Shown: in pieces, positions 33,866-41,120 of the stretch
Layout: each line of letters begins with the position of its first letter
Numbering within the stretch: position 1 is the first letter of the stretch
Assembly (NCBI GenBank): GCA_963701245.1
Contig: OY969576.1
Coordinates: 1,550,001-1,614,000, forward strand
Reading direction: 5' to 3'
Length of the DNA: 64,000 nt
Source: CAWCCP01 sp963701245
Lineage (GTDB): Bacteria; Patescibacteriota; Saccharimonadia; Saccharimonadales; UBA4665
Program-made: the position numbers and the translations under genes
The notes under the pieces: model-generated
What the model was told of the DNA's origin: nothing
The model's database searches: none
Seen by the model: only the letters and a program-made list of their open reading frames with translations

Positions 33866-35676
33866 CTGTGACTGTCAGTCAACCGCCCGCCCGGCCACTA
33901 TCCAAACACTCGGTGCTCTACCTGCGGGTGTCCACACCCCGGCAGATGCACACCTCTATCGACATTGACCCCGATGGCAACTCCATCGCCACGCAGCGGG
34001 AGGTCTGCCAGGCCAAATCTCAAAACCTGGGGGCTTCGGTACTGACCGAGTTCATCGAGCCAGGCAACTCAGCGCAGTCCATCGAGAAACGACCGGTCTT
34101 CAAGCAGCTGCTCCGCTACCTCGAGGACCACCGCGGGCAGGTCGATTACGTCATCGTCTACATGCGCTCCCGGGCCTTCCGCAACTCCATCGATGCCGCC
34201 ATCACCAAGCGCGCGCTCGGCATGCTCGGGGTGCGGATCATCAGTTGCCGTGAAGACTTCGGCGTAGGCCCCGTGGCCGACGCTATGGAGACCGTATCGG
34301 ACGCCTTCAATGAGCTACAGGTCCGTCAGAACGGCGAAGACATCAAGCAGAAGCTTCGTCACAAGGCGATGAACGGCGGCACCATCTCCCGGGCCAAGCT
34401 CGGTTACCTCAACATCCGCGCCGAGCACGAAGGACGCCTGTTCAACAGCATCGGCCTCGATGACAAGCGGGCTCCCTTGGTGCTGAAGGCCTTCGAGCTG
34501 TATTCAAGCGGTGACTACTCCATTGACCGGCTGGAGGCCACCATGGCTGACCTCGGCCTGACCACCCGGCCGTCTGGTCGCTGGCCCCAGGAACAGCCGG
34601 TCTCCGACTCCAAGCTGCACCGCATGCTCAGCGATCCCTACTACGCGGGCTGGGTGGTGGTCGATGGCCAGCTCATCCGGGGACGCCACACTCCGATCGT
34701 TGCTCAAACCCTGTTCGATCGGGTGCAGGACGTACTTGCTGCCCGTTCCAAGGGTGGCAGCCGCGACCGCATCCTTCAGCACTACTTGAAGGGCATGCTG
34801 TACTGCGAACGATGCCACCAAGCAGGCAGGACCAGTCGGCTCATCTACACCGAAGCCAGAGGCAGGACCGGGCAGTACTACGGCTACTTCTTGTGCCGAG
34901 CCCGGCAAGAGGCTTCGTGCGACCTGCCCCACCTGCCAGCCTGGCAAGTTGAAGAAGCTGCCGAGCGACATTACACCAGCTTGAGCATTCCCATCGACTT
35001 CGCTGACGCGGTACGGGCCCAACTCGATGCCGCCATGGCCGACCAGCAGAAACTTACCCAGGAGCTACACGACCAGCTCACCAAGCAACTGGACAAGCTG
35101 GAAGCCAGGGAACAACGGCTCATCGACCTGGCGGCCGACGGGCTCTTGAACCGCAGCAAGATTCTGGAACGCAGCAATGCCATCCAGACAGAACGGGTCC
35201 GCATCCAAGCGGCTCTCGTTGACACCAGCGCTGAACTGGCAGTTGGGGCTGAACGGCTTCGGCAGTGTCTCAGCCTTGCCAGTGATCCAGTGCGGCTCTA
35301 CACCACGGCTCCAGACGAGACCAGACGGCAACTCAATGCCACGTTCTACATCAGGTTCTACCTGGATGACGAGCCCTTGAGCGTGGTGCAGGACGAACTG
35401 AAGCCCCCGTTCGACGAGATTCAGGAGGCGGCCACGAGCTACCAGCGCTACAAGGAGCTGAGCATCGGACGGCGAGCGAGGACCGGCAAGCCGACCGCGG
35501 AACAGACGAACAGGCGCCCCAACCTGACGGTTGGAGCGCCCGAGGAAGACCGGGTGCCCGTCCTGGCGGACGTTTTTTCGGTCAATGGTTCGAGTAAGCG
35601 TGTTGTGGTGGAGCATCGGGGAGTCGAACCCCGGACCTCGGCAATGCGAATGCCGCACTCTAGCCAACTGAGCTAA
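33862..35676 (+). CDS. Large serine recombinase, C-terminus replaced by tRNA antisense sequence
   Basis: 604 aa as integrated. Catalytic Ser at about 24 in 'VLYLRVSTPRQ'; resolvase core to about 160; recombinase domain (about 180-290); zinc ribbon 'LYCERCHQAGRTSR' with 'FLCRARQEASC'; coiled coil at about 375-470. Codons 1-584 end at the att core GTG GTG GAG; the last 20 residues (HRGVEPRTSAMRMPHSSQLS) are read from the antisense strand of tRNA-Ala. In the circle, codon 584 would run into the HTH tail now at 13914-14333. The truncated form may be less able to excise, which would stabilise integration (inference). Confidence 0.92.
   Translation: MTVTVSQPPARPLSKHSVLYLRVSTPRQMHTSIDIDPDGNSIATQREVCQAKSQNLGASVLTEFIEPGNSAQSIEKRPVFKQLLRYLEDHRGQVDYVIVYMRSRAFRNSIDAAITKRALGMLGVRIISCREDFGVGPVADAMETVSDAFNELQVRQNGEDIKQKLRHKAMNGGTISRAKLGYLNIRAEHEGRLFNSIGLDDKRAPLVLKAFELYSSGDYSIDRLEATMADLGLTTRPSGRWPQEQPVSDSKLHRMLSDPYYAGWVVVDGQLIRGRHTPIVAQTLFDRVQDVLAARSKGGSRDRILQHYLKGMLYCERCHQAGRTSRLIYTEARGRTGQYYGYFLCRARQEASCDLPHLPAWQVEEAAERHYTSLSIPIDFADAVRAQLDAAMADQQKLTQELHDQLTKQLDKLEAREQRLIDLAADGLLNRSKILERSNAIQTERVRIQAALVDTSAELAVGAERLRQCLSLASDPVRLYTTAPDETRRQLNATFYIRFYLDDEPLSVVQDELKPPFDEIQEAATSYQRYKELSIGRRARTGKPTAEQTNRRPNLTVGAPEEDRVPVLADVFSVNGSSKRVVVEHRGVEPRTSAMRMPHSSQLS
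35606..35614 (+). other. Right attachment core (attR)
   Basis: TGGTGGAGC, the complement of the tRNA 3' end GCTCCACCA. It falls inside the recombinase reading frame in the same phase as the left core. Confidence 0.75.
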
Positions 35677-35682
35677 TGCCCC
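35606..35682 (-). tRNA. tRNA-Ala (anticodon CGC)
   Basis: 77 bases with CCA encoded. Acceptor GGGGCAT pairs with ATGCTCC and contains the G3-U70 wobble that marks alanine tRNAs. D-arm GCTC/GAGT, anticodon stem CGGCA/TGCCG with loop TTCGCAT (anticodon CGC, reads GCG), T-arm CGGGG-TTCGACT-CCCCG. The 3' end faces the element and is the integration target; the gene is intact. Confidence 0.95.
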
Positions 35683-35715
35683 ATGTTTGATGCAATATAT
35701 TCTATTGTATAAGGT

Positions 35716-36339
35716 TTATTCTTGCGAGCTAAATGAAACGTATAGCCAATTGTGGTCGCTATAGCGTTGCACGCTGGAAAGTAGTCCATTCGTTTTTTGA
35801 TGGCGCCTTAGCGCTTCTCGCACTCGACCTGATGAAACATGCGGGGCGTAACTTGTAAATATAATGAGGTCTGCCGGTTGGATGGGCCAGTTTGATATTT
35901 GCTGTTTTATTTTCTCCTCATCATCTTCACTACGCACGCCGATAACCAGCTCACACTCTCTTACCAGCCGTTCGGCCTTGGGCCATTCCATAATTGTCGA
36001 TACAACGTCAGAACCAAACAAAAAGACTAATTGTATACCTTTAAATTTTTGCTCAAGTCTTGGTAGCGTTCGCTCAACGCTAAAATTAATATCTGGTAAT
36101 TCTAATACATGAAATCGTTTGTAGGGCAAAGCCGCTCGCTTCAACATGGCAATCCGATGGGCCAAATGTTCCACGCCTTCTTTGTGTCTCGGTTGGCGCT
36201 CAGGCAAGAAGTAGATCTCATCAAGCCGAGCTACCTCAAGTGACTGTAGAGCAAAGGCAATGTGTCCGGTATGTACTGGATCAAACGTGCCAGCATAGAT
36301 ACCAATCCGAGCACGAGGTTTATCGGTAATATTGGTCAT
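35716..36339 (-). CDS. nadD: Nicotinate-nucleotide adenylyltransferase
   Basis: 207 aa from ATG 36339 (MTNITDKPRARIGIYAGTFD). The nucleotidyltransferase signature 'GTFDPVHTGHIAFA' and the late 'SSGRVREALRRHQ' (ISSTxIR-like) are present. It joins NaMN and ATP to make deamido-NAD in NAD synthesis; related adenylyltransferases cannot be fully excluded. The start overlaps the stop of the zinc-ribbon gene (ATGA), so both are co-translated. Confidence 0.85.
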   Translation of the reverse strand: MTNITDKPRARIGIYAGTFDPVHTGHIAFALQSLEVARLDEIYFLPERQPRHKEGVEHLAHRIAMLKRAALPYKRFHVLELPDINFSVERTLPRLEQKFKGIQLVFLFGSDVVSTIMEWPKAERLVRECELVIGVRSEDDEEKIKQQISNWPIQPADLIIFTSYAPHVSSGRVREALRRHQKTNGLLSSVQRYSDHNWLYVSFSSQE

Positions 36340-36494
36340 CGATCGAGCGGTATTCCTTCGCAACACTTCGTTGGTATATGACAAGCTGGGCACATATAAT
36401 GTCCGTGGATTGGCTCAATTGGGTAGTATCCGCAACTATCGCAAATCAGTTCCGGTATGATATCTTGCGCTTGCTCGTCTTGTGTTTGTTTCAT
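36336..36494 (-). CDS. Small zinc-ribbon protein
   Basis: 52 aa from ATG 36494 (MKQTQDEQAQDIIPE). Two Cys pairs 'CDSCGYYP' and 'MCPACHIPTKCC' form a zinc ribbon. It overlaps nadD by four bases and follows the riboswitch-controlled gene by 39 bases. Function unknown; short zinc ribbons before nadD suggest a shared operon. Confidence 0.65.
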   Translation of the reverse strand: MKQTQDEQAQDIIPELICDSCGYYPIEPIHGHYMCPACHIPTKCCEGIPLDR

Positions 36495-36533
36495 ACTTAT
36501 ATAGTTTACTGCCAGAGAAAGGCTTATCATAGG

Positions 36534-37817
36534 TCATGCTGCTTCTGCTATCTCACCCCCGCAATTAACACGCGCTTTGCAAATATGACACTTTTTTTCT
36601 GGTTCGTTATATTCTTTCCGGTAATTATCGTGTCCGTTAGGGCATTTAAAATTGCGGTCTCCTAAATCATCAAAATCGCTTGGCCGTCCGATGTCTATAC
36701 TACCAAAAATCGCCTTAAATACCGCTGAAGCCGGGGCGTTTAATATATTAACCTCACCTGCTAGTATTTCTATTGATCCGCCACAGGCTGCCATGATTCG
36801 ACCCTCTTCGGCAAACTCATTAAAGGCTTGTCGTACAACGAAGGCAAAGCCTTCTTGCGTTGTTGGTTGTCCAACCATATTTGCAGGTATTCCTCGTCTC
36901 ACAGGGTCAGGATTAGCATGTTCAAGTTGTTTACTAAGATAGGCCCAGACTCCGTAGATATGTTTTTTAACCCGCGGTTCCAGTACGTATTCTGGCAATA
37001 CCAGTTTAGCCATGGCTTCTAATTCATCTAAGCAGTAGTCTATAAGTCCGGCATTCGCCTTTAGCTGATGCCAAACATTATCACCCATTTCGCTGTCTAA
37101 GCGTCCGGCATGGAAATACTGCCCGTTATGTTTGGCTTTCAGTATGCCGTCATATGCCTTCTTCATATCCTCTATGTCTGCCTCAGGATCTTGGTCCGCC
37201 ACTGTAAGGGCTGCAGCAAAAGCTTCGCTATCACTGCGGTCCATTGTTTGCGATTGAAGTACTATGGTGCCGTTTTTTCGACAGGTGGCAACATAGAGAA
37301 AGCCCATTTGACGCTCTGGTTGTAATCCGCATTCTTTCTGAAGGAATTCAGCGCCATATTTCTTTTCTACTTCAAAGGGGTACTCAGACCTCCAGGCTTT
37401 ACGCTGACCGGGCTGTAGCGCCAGCATGTCATTATATTGACCTACGTTAGCAACAGCCCAATCGACGAGAAAATCTTTGCGGGGATCAACCTCGGCTTCT
37501 TCCATGGATGTCGTTAAGCCCGATTTCAGCATATCTCGATACGAAGACCATTCTCCTTTCTTAAAGTAAAGGAGGTTATCGCCGTCTCGATCAAAAACAA
37601 AGGTTGTCTGAGCTGCCCTGTCCACACCTTCTGCAAGCTGACTTAACAATTCATTACATACTTGCTCTCTGGTTTCAGGAAGGATCTGGCCAAAATGATC
37701 AATATCAAATTGGTACATTCGAAGATTGGCCATGAGGTCAAAGCTTCGGCGACGTTCTGGTTGATCGAAATCTGGAAACTGCACTAAACGTGGCGCTTGC
37801 TCGAAAGCCAGTTGCAT
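36534..37817 (-). CDS. Uncharacterised zinc-ribbon protein controlled by a cobalamin riboswitch
   Basis: 427 aa from ATG 37817 (MQLAFEQAPRLVQFPDF); an ATG 15 bases upstream lies inside the terminator hairpin and is rejected. Cytosolic, no membrane helix. The middle has 'GFLYVATCRKNGTIVLQSQT' and a long helical part; the end carries a zinc ribbon 'FKCPNGHDNYRKEY' and 'KKCHICKARVNCGG'. I recognise no enzyme family. The upstream cobalamin aptamer means its expression drops when B12 is plentiful, so it should work in B12 uptake, B12-independent replacement or a related pathway. Confidence 0.7.
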   Translation of the reverse strand: MQLAFEQAPRLVQFPDFDQPERRRSFDLMANLRMYQFDIDHFGQILPETREQVCNELLSQLAEGVDRAAQTTFVFDRDGDNLLYFKKGEWSSYRDMLKSGLTTSMEEAEVDPRKDFLVDWAVANVGQYNDMLALQPGQRKAWRSEYPFEVEKKYGAEFLQKECGLQPERQMGFLYVATCRKNGTIVLQSQTMDRSDSEAFAAALTVADQDPEADIEDMKKAYDGILKAKHNGQYFHAGRLDSEMGDNVWHQLKANAGLIDYCLDELEAMAKLVLPEYVLEPRVKKHIYGVWAYLSKQLEHANPDPVRRGIPANMVGQPTTQEGFAFVVRQAFNEFAEEGRIMAACGGSIEILAGEVNILNAPASAVFKAIFGSIDIGRPSDFDDLGDRNFKCPNGHDNYRKEYNEPEKKCHICKARVNCGGEIAEAA

Positions 37818-37848
37818 AAAAAATGCCCTCATCTTTCAAACGAGGGCA
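37818..37848 (-). terminator. Intrinsic terminator / SD-sequestering hairpin of the riboswitch
   Basis: On the minus strand TGCCCTC and GAGGGCA (seven pairs, 11-base loop) are followed by six U. The start codon comes directly after the U run, and GAGGG in the stem is also the likely ribosome site. The hairpin can therefore stop both transcription and translation. Confidence 0.8.
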
Positions 37849-37893
37849 AAAATACCAAATAGTAAATGTTGCTCCTGCTCGGAAGACTTTTAT

Positions 37894-38011
37894 AACGCTG
37901 TATCGGACTTATCTTTATTTAATTGAAGAATTACCGTTGCGGCACAGTTCCCGATTTACACAGGATTCCAGCTGTCAATTGTTAAGTACCTAGTAGTCTA
38001 ACACAAGCGTT
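37894..38011 (-). ncRNA. Cobalamin (B12) riboswitch aptamer
   Basis: The minus strand reads GGAATCCTGTG, AAATCGGGAACTGTGCCGC, AACGGTAAT and AGTCCGATAC in order, matching the conserved B12-box core of the cobalamin riboswitch (compare btuB leaders). A closing helix P1 pairs AACGCT (38011-38006) with AGCGTT (37899-37894). It is short, about 118 bases, so a compact variant lacking some peripheral arms. An expression platform with terminator follows. Confidence 0.85.
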
Positions 38012-38049
38012 AAGCACTAGATATAGTATTTATTACCATTTTTCTACCT

Positions 38050-38742
38050 CTAGTAGTAGCGAAAACTCTCCAGAACATTATAAAAGACGGTATAGTCTGG
38101 ATTAATTGAGTTATCACTATAGGTAAAGAAAAATTTATGGGTCTCACCAGATGTTGGATTTTTTAGGATAACCGTATTTATACCGTCAGTTGAGCTTGTG
38201 CCGATTACATCCCTTTCCTGATTTGCTTTATCACAATAGAAGTTGACGCCATTCCACTCAGCGGGTGCGGCTGGAGAATTCGGCAAGGGGTTATTAGTAG
38301 TAAAGGTTGCGCAATTATCTGACACCGTTCCATCAAGTGATAACTGGGTGTTCTCGCTTTGGACAATTAATACCCTGTTTACTGCCAGATTAAACGGTAT
38401 GGCATCTTCATAGACGACAATTTGCTGGCCATCAGTAACCCGATCAGGGCTTTGCCAGGTATAACTTTGGTATTGGCCTGGTTGCCGGGGTAGGAGTTGC
38501 CACGTGGCGGGCAAGGAAATACTAAAATTATCTTCTTGGTATGCCTTCGTCGGATTATTGTAACTAACCTGAGTGGTAATTGATTTTGACTGGCTGATAA
38601 CTGTATTTGGCTGCAGAAAACTACGGATCCAAATGAACCCTATGGCAATAGCTAGCACAACGATACAACCAATAATCGACCAAATAATTTTTCTACGGCG
38701 TCGATTTTTCTGTACTGTGTTGAGCCGGTACATTTCTTCCAT
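38050..38742 (-). CDS. Membrane-anchored extracellular protein
   Basis: 230 aa. A basic start (KNRRRRKIIW) precedes one membrane helix (about 18-40, SIIGCIVVLAIAIGFIWI), then an outer domain with 'YQEDNFSISLPATWQLLPRQ' and 'PDYTVFYNVLESFRYY', the PsbP/'photosystem-like' or surface-anchored fold seen in many anchored CPR proteins. Two cysteines (DNCATF, NFYCDK) could form a disulfide. Three bases after the LexA-like gene, so in the same operon. Confidence 0.6.
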   Translation of the reverse strand: MEEMYRLNTVQKNRRRRKIIWSIIGCIVVLAIAIGFIWIRSFLQPNTVISQSKSITTQVSYNNPTKAYQEDNFSISLPATWQLLPRQPGQYQSYTWQSPDRVTDGQQIVVYEDAIPFNLAVNRVLIVQSENTQLSLDGTVSDNCATFTTNNPLPNSPAAPAEWNGVNFYCDKANQERDVIGTSSTDGINTVILKNPTSGETHKFFFTYSDNSINPDYTVFYNVLESFRYY

Positions 38743-38745
38743 CCA

Positions 38746-39222
38746 TTAGCCGCTTTGACGTTGCTTTAGAGCATTTAATCTCGGCATAAAACTCTGAGCG
38801 GCACCATCCAATCCAAGGACTTTAAGCGCTCCGATCAAGACAAATAGGGGATCAAGACTCGAATTTTTCACATCACTGCCAAGGCTTTCCATTTGCACGA
38901 ACATGTACTCTACTTTTTCAATCAGCCATTTTTCTTCCCCTGGAGCAATTTGATTAGTTTTGATTTTACTTGGCTCAGCCGGTTGTACTACCTCGATAGA
39001 TCGTGCTGAATGGTCTCGCTTCCGTAAATGTCCTCGCTTGATAAGATTATTGACGTGTAATGCGACGGTAGCTACAGAGGTGTATCCAAGTCCACTCATT
39101 ATTTCGCGGTAACTTGGACTGTAGCCATGTTGAGTGATGAAAGCTTCAATAAACGTCAGAAGTTCACGTTGCTTTTTCGTGGGTCGAACGCTGGACGAAA
39201 CTTCTGTTTGCTTTTCGTTCAT
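38746..39222 (-). CDS. Regulator with LexA-type DNA-binding head, no peptidase
   Basis: 158 aa from ATG 39222 (MNEKQTEVSSSVRPT). Residues 15-85 match the LexA winged helix: 'TKKQRELLTFIEAFITQHGY', 'SPSYREIMSGLGY', 'VATVALHVNNLIKRGHLRK', 'ARSIEV'. The C-terminal 70 residues are helical and carry neither the LexA cleavage site nor the Ser/Lys peptidase, so it cannot self-cleave. It may act in DNA-damage control with another partner, or as an unrelated repressor. Confidence 0.75.
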   Translation of the reverse strand: MNEKQTEVSSSVRPTKKQRELLTFIEAFITQHGYSPSYREIMSGLGYTSVATVALHVNNLIKRGHLRKRDHSARSIEVVQPAEPSKIKTNQIAPGEEKWLIEKVEYMFVQMESLGSDVKNSSLDPLFVLIGALKVLGLDGAAQSFMPRLNALKQRQSG

Positions 39223-39241
39223 GGTTATAATTATGACACAG

Positions 39242-39700
39242 TCAGGTAGTCCTTTTTGGTGATCGGTAGTTTTCTGGAAAGACCCAGTATTTGTACCATA
39301 GATAACTCCAAACGGTGAAAAAACCGGCAGATACAAAAAAGCCGATGTAAGGCGAAATGCCAATGTACTTCAGTCCACCGATGATAGCGTAATCGAGCAC
39401 AAAACCAATAGCTTCAATAAATAAATACCGACCCAGGTGTTGCATCTCGCTCAGCTTCGGATGAGTGTTACTAAAAGCCCAAAATCGCTGTATCAGGTAA
39501 TTTAACGACCAGCCGACCGTATCGGCCAGTACCTTAGCCCATAACCACCACCAATGAAAAACTGAGTAGGCCAGCGCAAAAAGCACATAGCCTATCCAAA
39601 AATAGACACTGCCGCCAGCCATGTATTTCATGAATTGGATAGCCGTTTGACGATCAGGCTTAGGAATTGGTAGGTTTAGATTTTTCTTTGCTTTTGACAT
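39242..39700 (-). CDS. GtrA-family membrane protein
   Basis: 152 aa from ATG 39700 (MSKAKKNLNLPIPKPDRQ). Four membrane helices with the GtrA pattern: 'FMKYMAGGSVYFWIGYVLFA', 'VGWSLNYLIQRFWAF' and 'FFTVWSYLWYKYWVF'. The family helps flip lipid-linked sugars or transport polysaccharide precursors. Its start overlaps the end of the O-antigen-ligase-like gene by about 41 bases, so the two are co-expressed. Confidence 0.85.
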   Translation of the reverse strand: MSKAKKNLNLPIPKPDRQTAIQFMKYMAGGSVYFWIGYVLFALAYSVFHWWWLWAKVLADTVGWSLNYLIQRFWAFSNTHPKLSEMQHLGRYLFIEAIGFVLDYAIIGGLKYIGISPYIGFFVSAGFFTVWSYLWYKYWVFPENYRSPKRTT

Positions 39701-40988
39701 ACGGCGCCATGGCAATACCTGCCAGTCCCCACCATACGTAGGCCAACGTATCATCGGCCCAAGCATGGGACAGGAAATTAATAAAACTTATCCCGATTAA
39801 GCTGGCAAATAAACAGAGAGCTAAAGGATCGGCTCGACGCAGCCATAACAAATAGCCGACACCGGCATTAATAAGCAGAAAAATAGCCAGCCCTAGCCAT
39901 CCGACTTCCTGACCAATCTGAATATAAAAATTCTCGGCAATCCGTGCCGGATGATTATTATAGGCTGAGGCCGGCCCGGCACTACCCGGTCCTTCGCCAA
40001 GTGGCTGGTGAATTAAGTCTTTCAATCCGGATTCGAAGGCACTCACGTGACCCTCGTCGGAAGTGGTTTTCACTGCTGAGTTTGTTTGAGTGTGATAAAA
40101 AATGTTCTCAAACCGAGTGTTATGGCGAAGCGTAAACGCCAGACCCCCAATTATAAGTGCGACGACACAGGCACTGGTAAGTACCCATTCCCGATACTTG
40201 CCCTTATTTAGGATGGTCAGTAGAATCACGGCTATACTGATTGCCGCTCCGACCCATGCACTGCGCGAAAAGGTAAAAAAGAGCGTCAGTAGTGAACCTG
40301 CCAAAAAAGCTATGTACTGCCAACTACGTTTACCTCGCAAAATCAGGACCGTTAATAAGCTTATCGGGATAAGTAAATAGGCGCCTAGTGGATTGGCACC
40401 GCGAAGCGTTGATTCGATCCGAATATAACTGGCATTATGGTTGATCGTCTCAAAGGGAGCTATGGTATTTGGCCCATACCCGAAATGGCTAAGAAAATCA
40501 TGCGGTAATACATAAATCTGGAGCAGCCCGAAGATGACCACTATCAGTGCCGGCCATAAAATAATTTGCTGCCAATGAGCTCGCAAGCGGGTTGTCCGCG
40601 ACGCAATCGCCCAGGTCACAAGAAAGAAGGCCGGAAAGCGAAGATCAACGATTAGACCATAGCCAAGTGCCTTCGAACTGACATCATGCCAGCGGTAGGT
40701 CACCGCACCCCAAGTAAAAAGCAGTAATCCATACGCAAGAATCAACCAAACCAATAAGCGGGGTAGTGTACTACCCCGTATCTTCTGATCTGTGGCCAGT
40801 AAATAGACTAGACCGACGAAACACCCCAGTAACAATACTTCCTTCCAGAGACGCAAGGCCGTATAATGGCCGATTAAGCTGGAACCCCAGACAGTCAGAA
40901 AAGCATGAAAAGGCATGATCAGTAAAATCAGCATGGCAATGATAGCCATAACAGACAAAATCGCATACTTCAGGGCTGATGCTCTCAT
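39660..40988 (-). CDS. O-antigen ligase / polymerase-like (Wzy_C) membrane protein
   Basis: 442 aa with about 11 membrane helices. The Wzy_C signature region appears as 'ESTLRGANPLGAYLLIPISL', 'FFTFSRSAWVGAAISIAVIL' and 'HNTRFENIFYHT' with the large loop 'GPGSAGPASAYNNHPARIAENFYIQ' region following. It would polymerise or ligate surface glycan units outside the membrane. Divergent from the sugar-transferase gene at 41121. Confidence 0.82.
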   Translation of the reverse strand: MRASALKYAILSVMAIIAMLILLIMPFHAFLTVWGSSLIGHYTALRLWKEVLLLGCFVGLVYLLATDQKIRGSTLPRLLVWLILAYGLLLFTWGAVTYRWHDVSSKALGYGLIVDLRFPAFFLVTWAIASRTTRLRAHWQQIILWPALIVVIFGLLQIYVLPHDFLSHFGYGPNTIAPFETINHNASYIRIESTLRGANPLGAYLLIPISLLTVLILRGKRSWQYIAFLAGSLLTLFFTFSRSAWVGAAISIAVILLTILNKGKYREWVLTSACVVALIIGGLAFTLRHNTRFENIFYHTQTNSAVKTTSDEGHVSAFESGLKDLIHQPLGEGPGSAGPASAYNNHPARIAENFYIQIGQEVGWLGLAIFLLINAGVGYLLWLRRADPLALCLFASLIGISFINFLSHAWADDTLAYVWWGLAGIAMAPYVKSKEKSKPTNS

Positions 40989-41120
40989 AAATGCTACAAT
41001 CTAGTATATAGCTTACACGTAGTGAAAGCTCTCAGAAGACCTAAGAGTACAGTAATCTGTCTTTCTCGCACACGTGATAGCTTTTATCTATTTTCTCATG
41101 AATGACCCTAAAAGTACTAC

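Larger units (their letters stand above)
13915..35614. mobile_element. Integrated mobilizable element in tRNA-Ala(CGC)
   Basis: The 9-bp sequence TGGTGGAGC, which is the 3' end of the tRNA (CCA included), occurs at 35606-35614 and again at 13915-13923 in the same orientation. Base composition changes from AT-rich to GC-rich at the left copy and back at the tRNA. The element carries a large serine recombinase at its right end, a conjugation-type ATPase, Replic_Relax protein, methyltransferase, ArdA, XRE/ImmA control and cargo. No VirB-like channel genes are seen, so it is probably mobilizable rather than self-transmissible (inference). Many genes are actinobacterial in style; the 20.0-22.3 kb cargo is AT-richer and CPR-like. 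Confidence 0.85.

Noticed and set aside
13915..35614. Chimeric assembly explaining the GC-rich block
   Set aside because: A direct repeat of the tRNA 3' end marks both junctions and lies next to a recombinase, as expected for true integration; read-level proof is still lacking.
13920..35679. 10-bp direct match GAGCTAATGC at 13920-13929 and 35670-35679 (tRNA 5' end) as the att core
   Set aside because: It would place most of the tRNA inside the element, and the codon phase at the two copies differs. The overlapping 9-bp core at the tRNA 3' end keeps the tRNA intact and the recombinase in frame.
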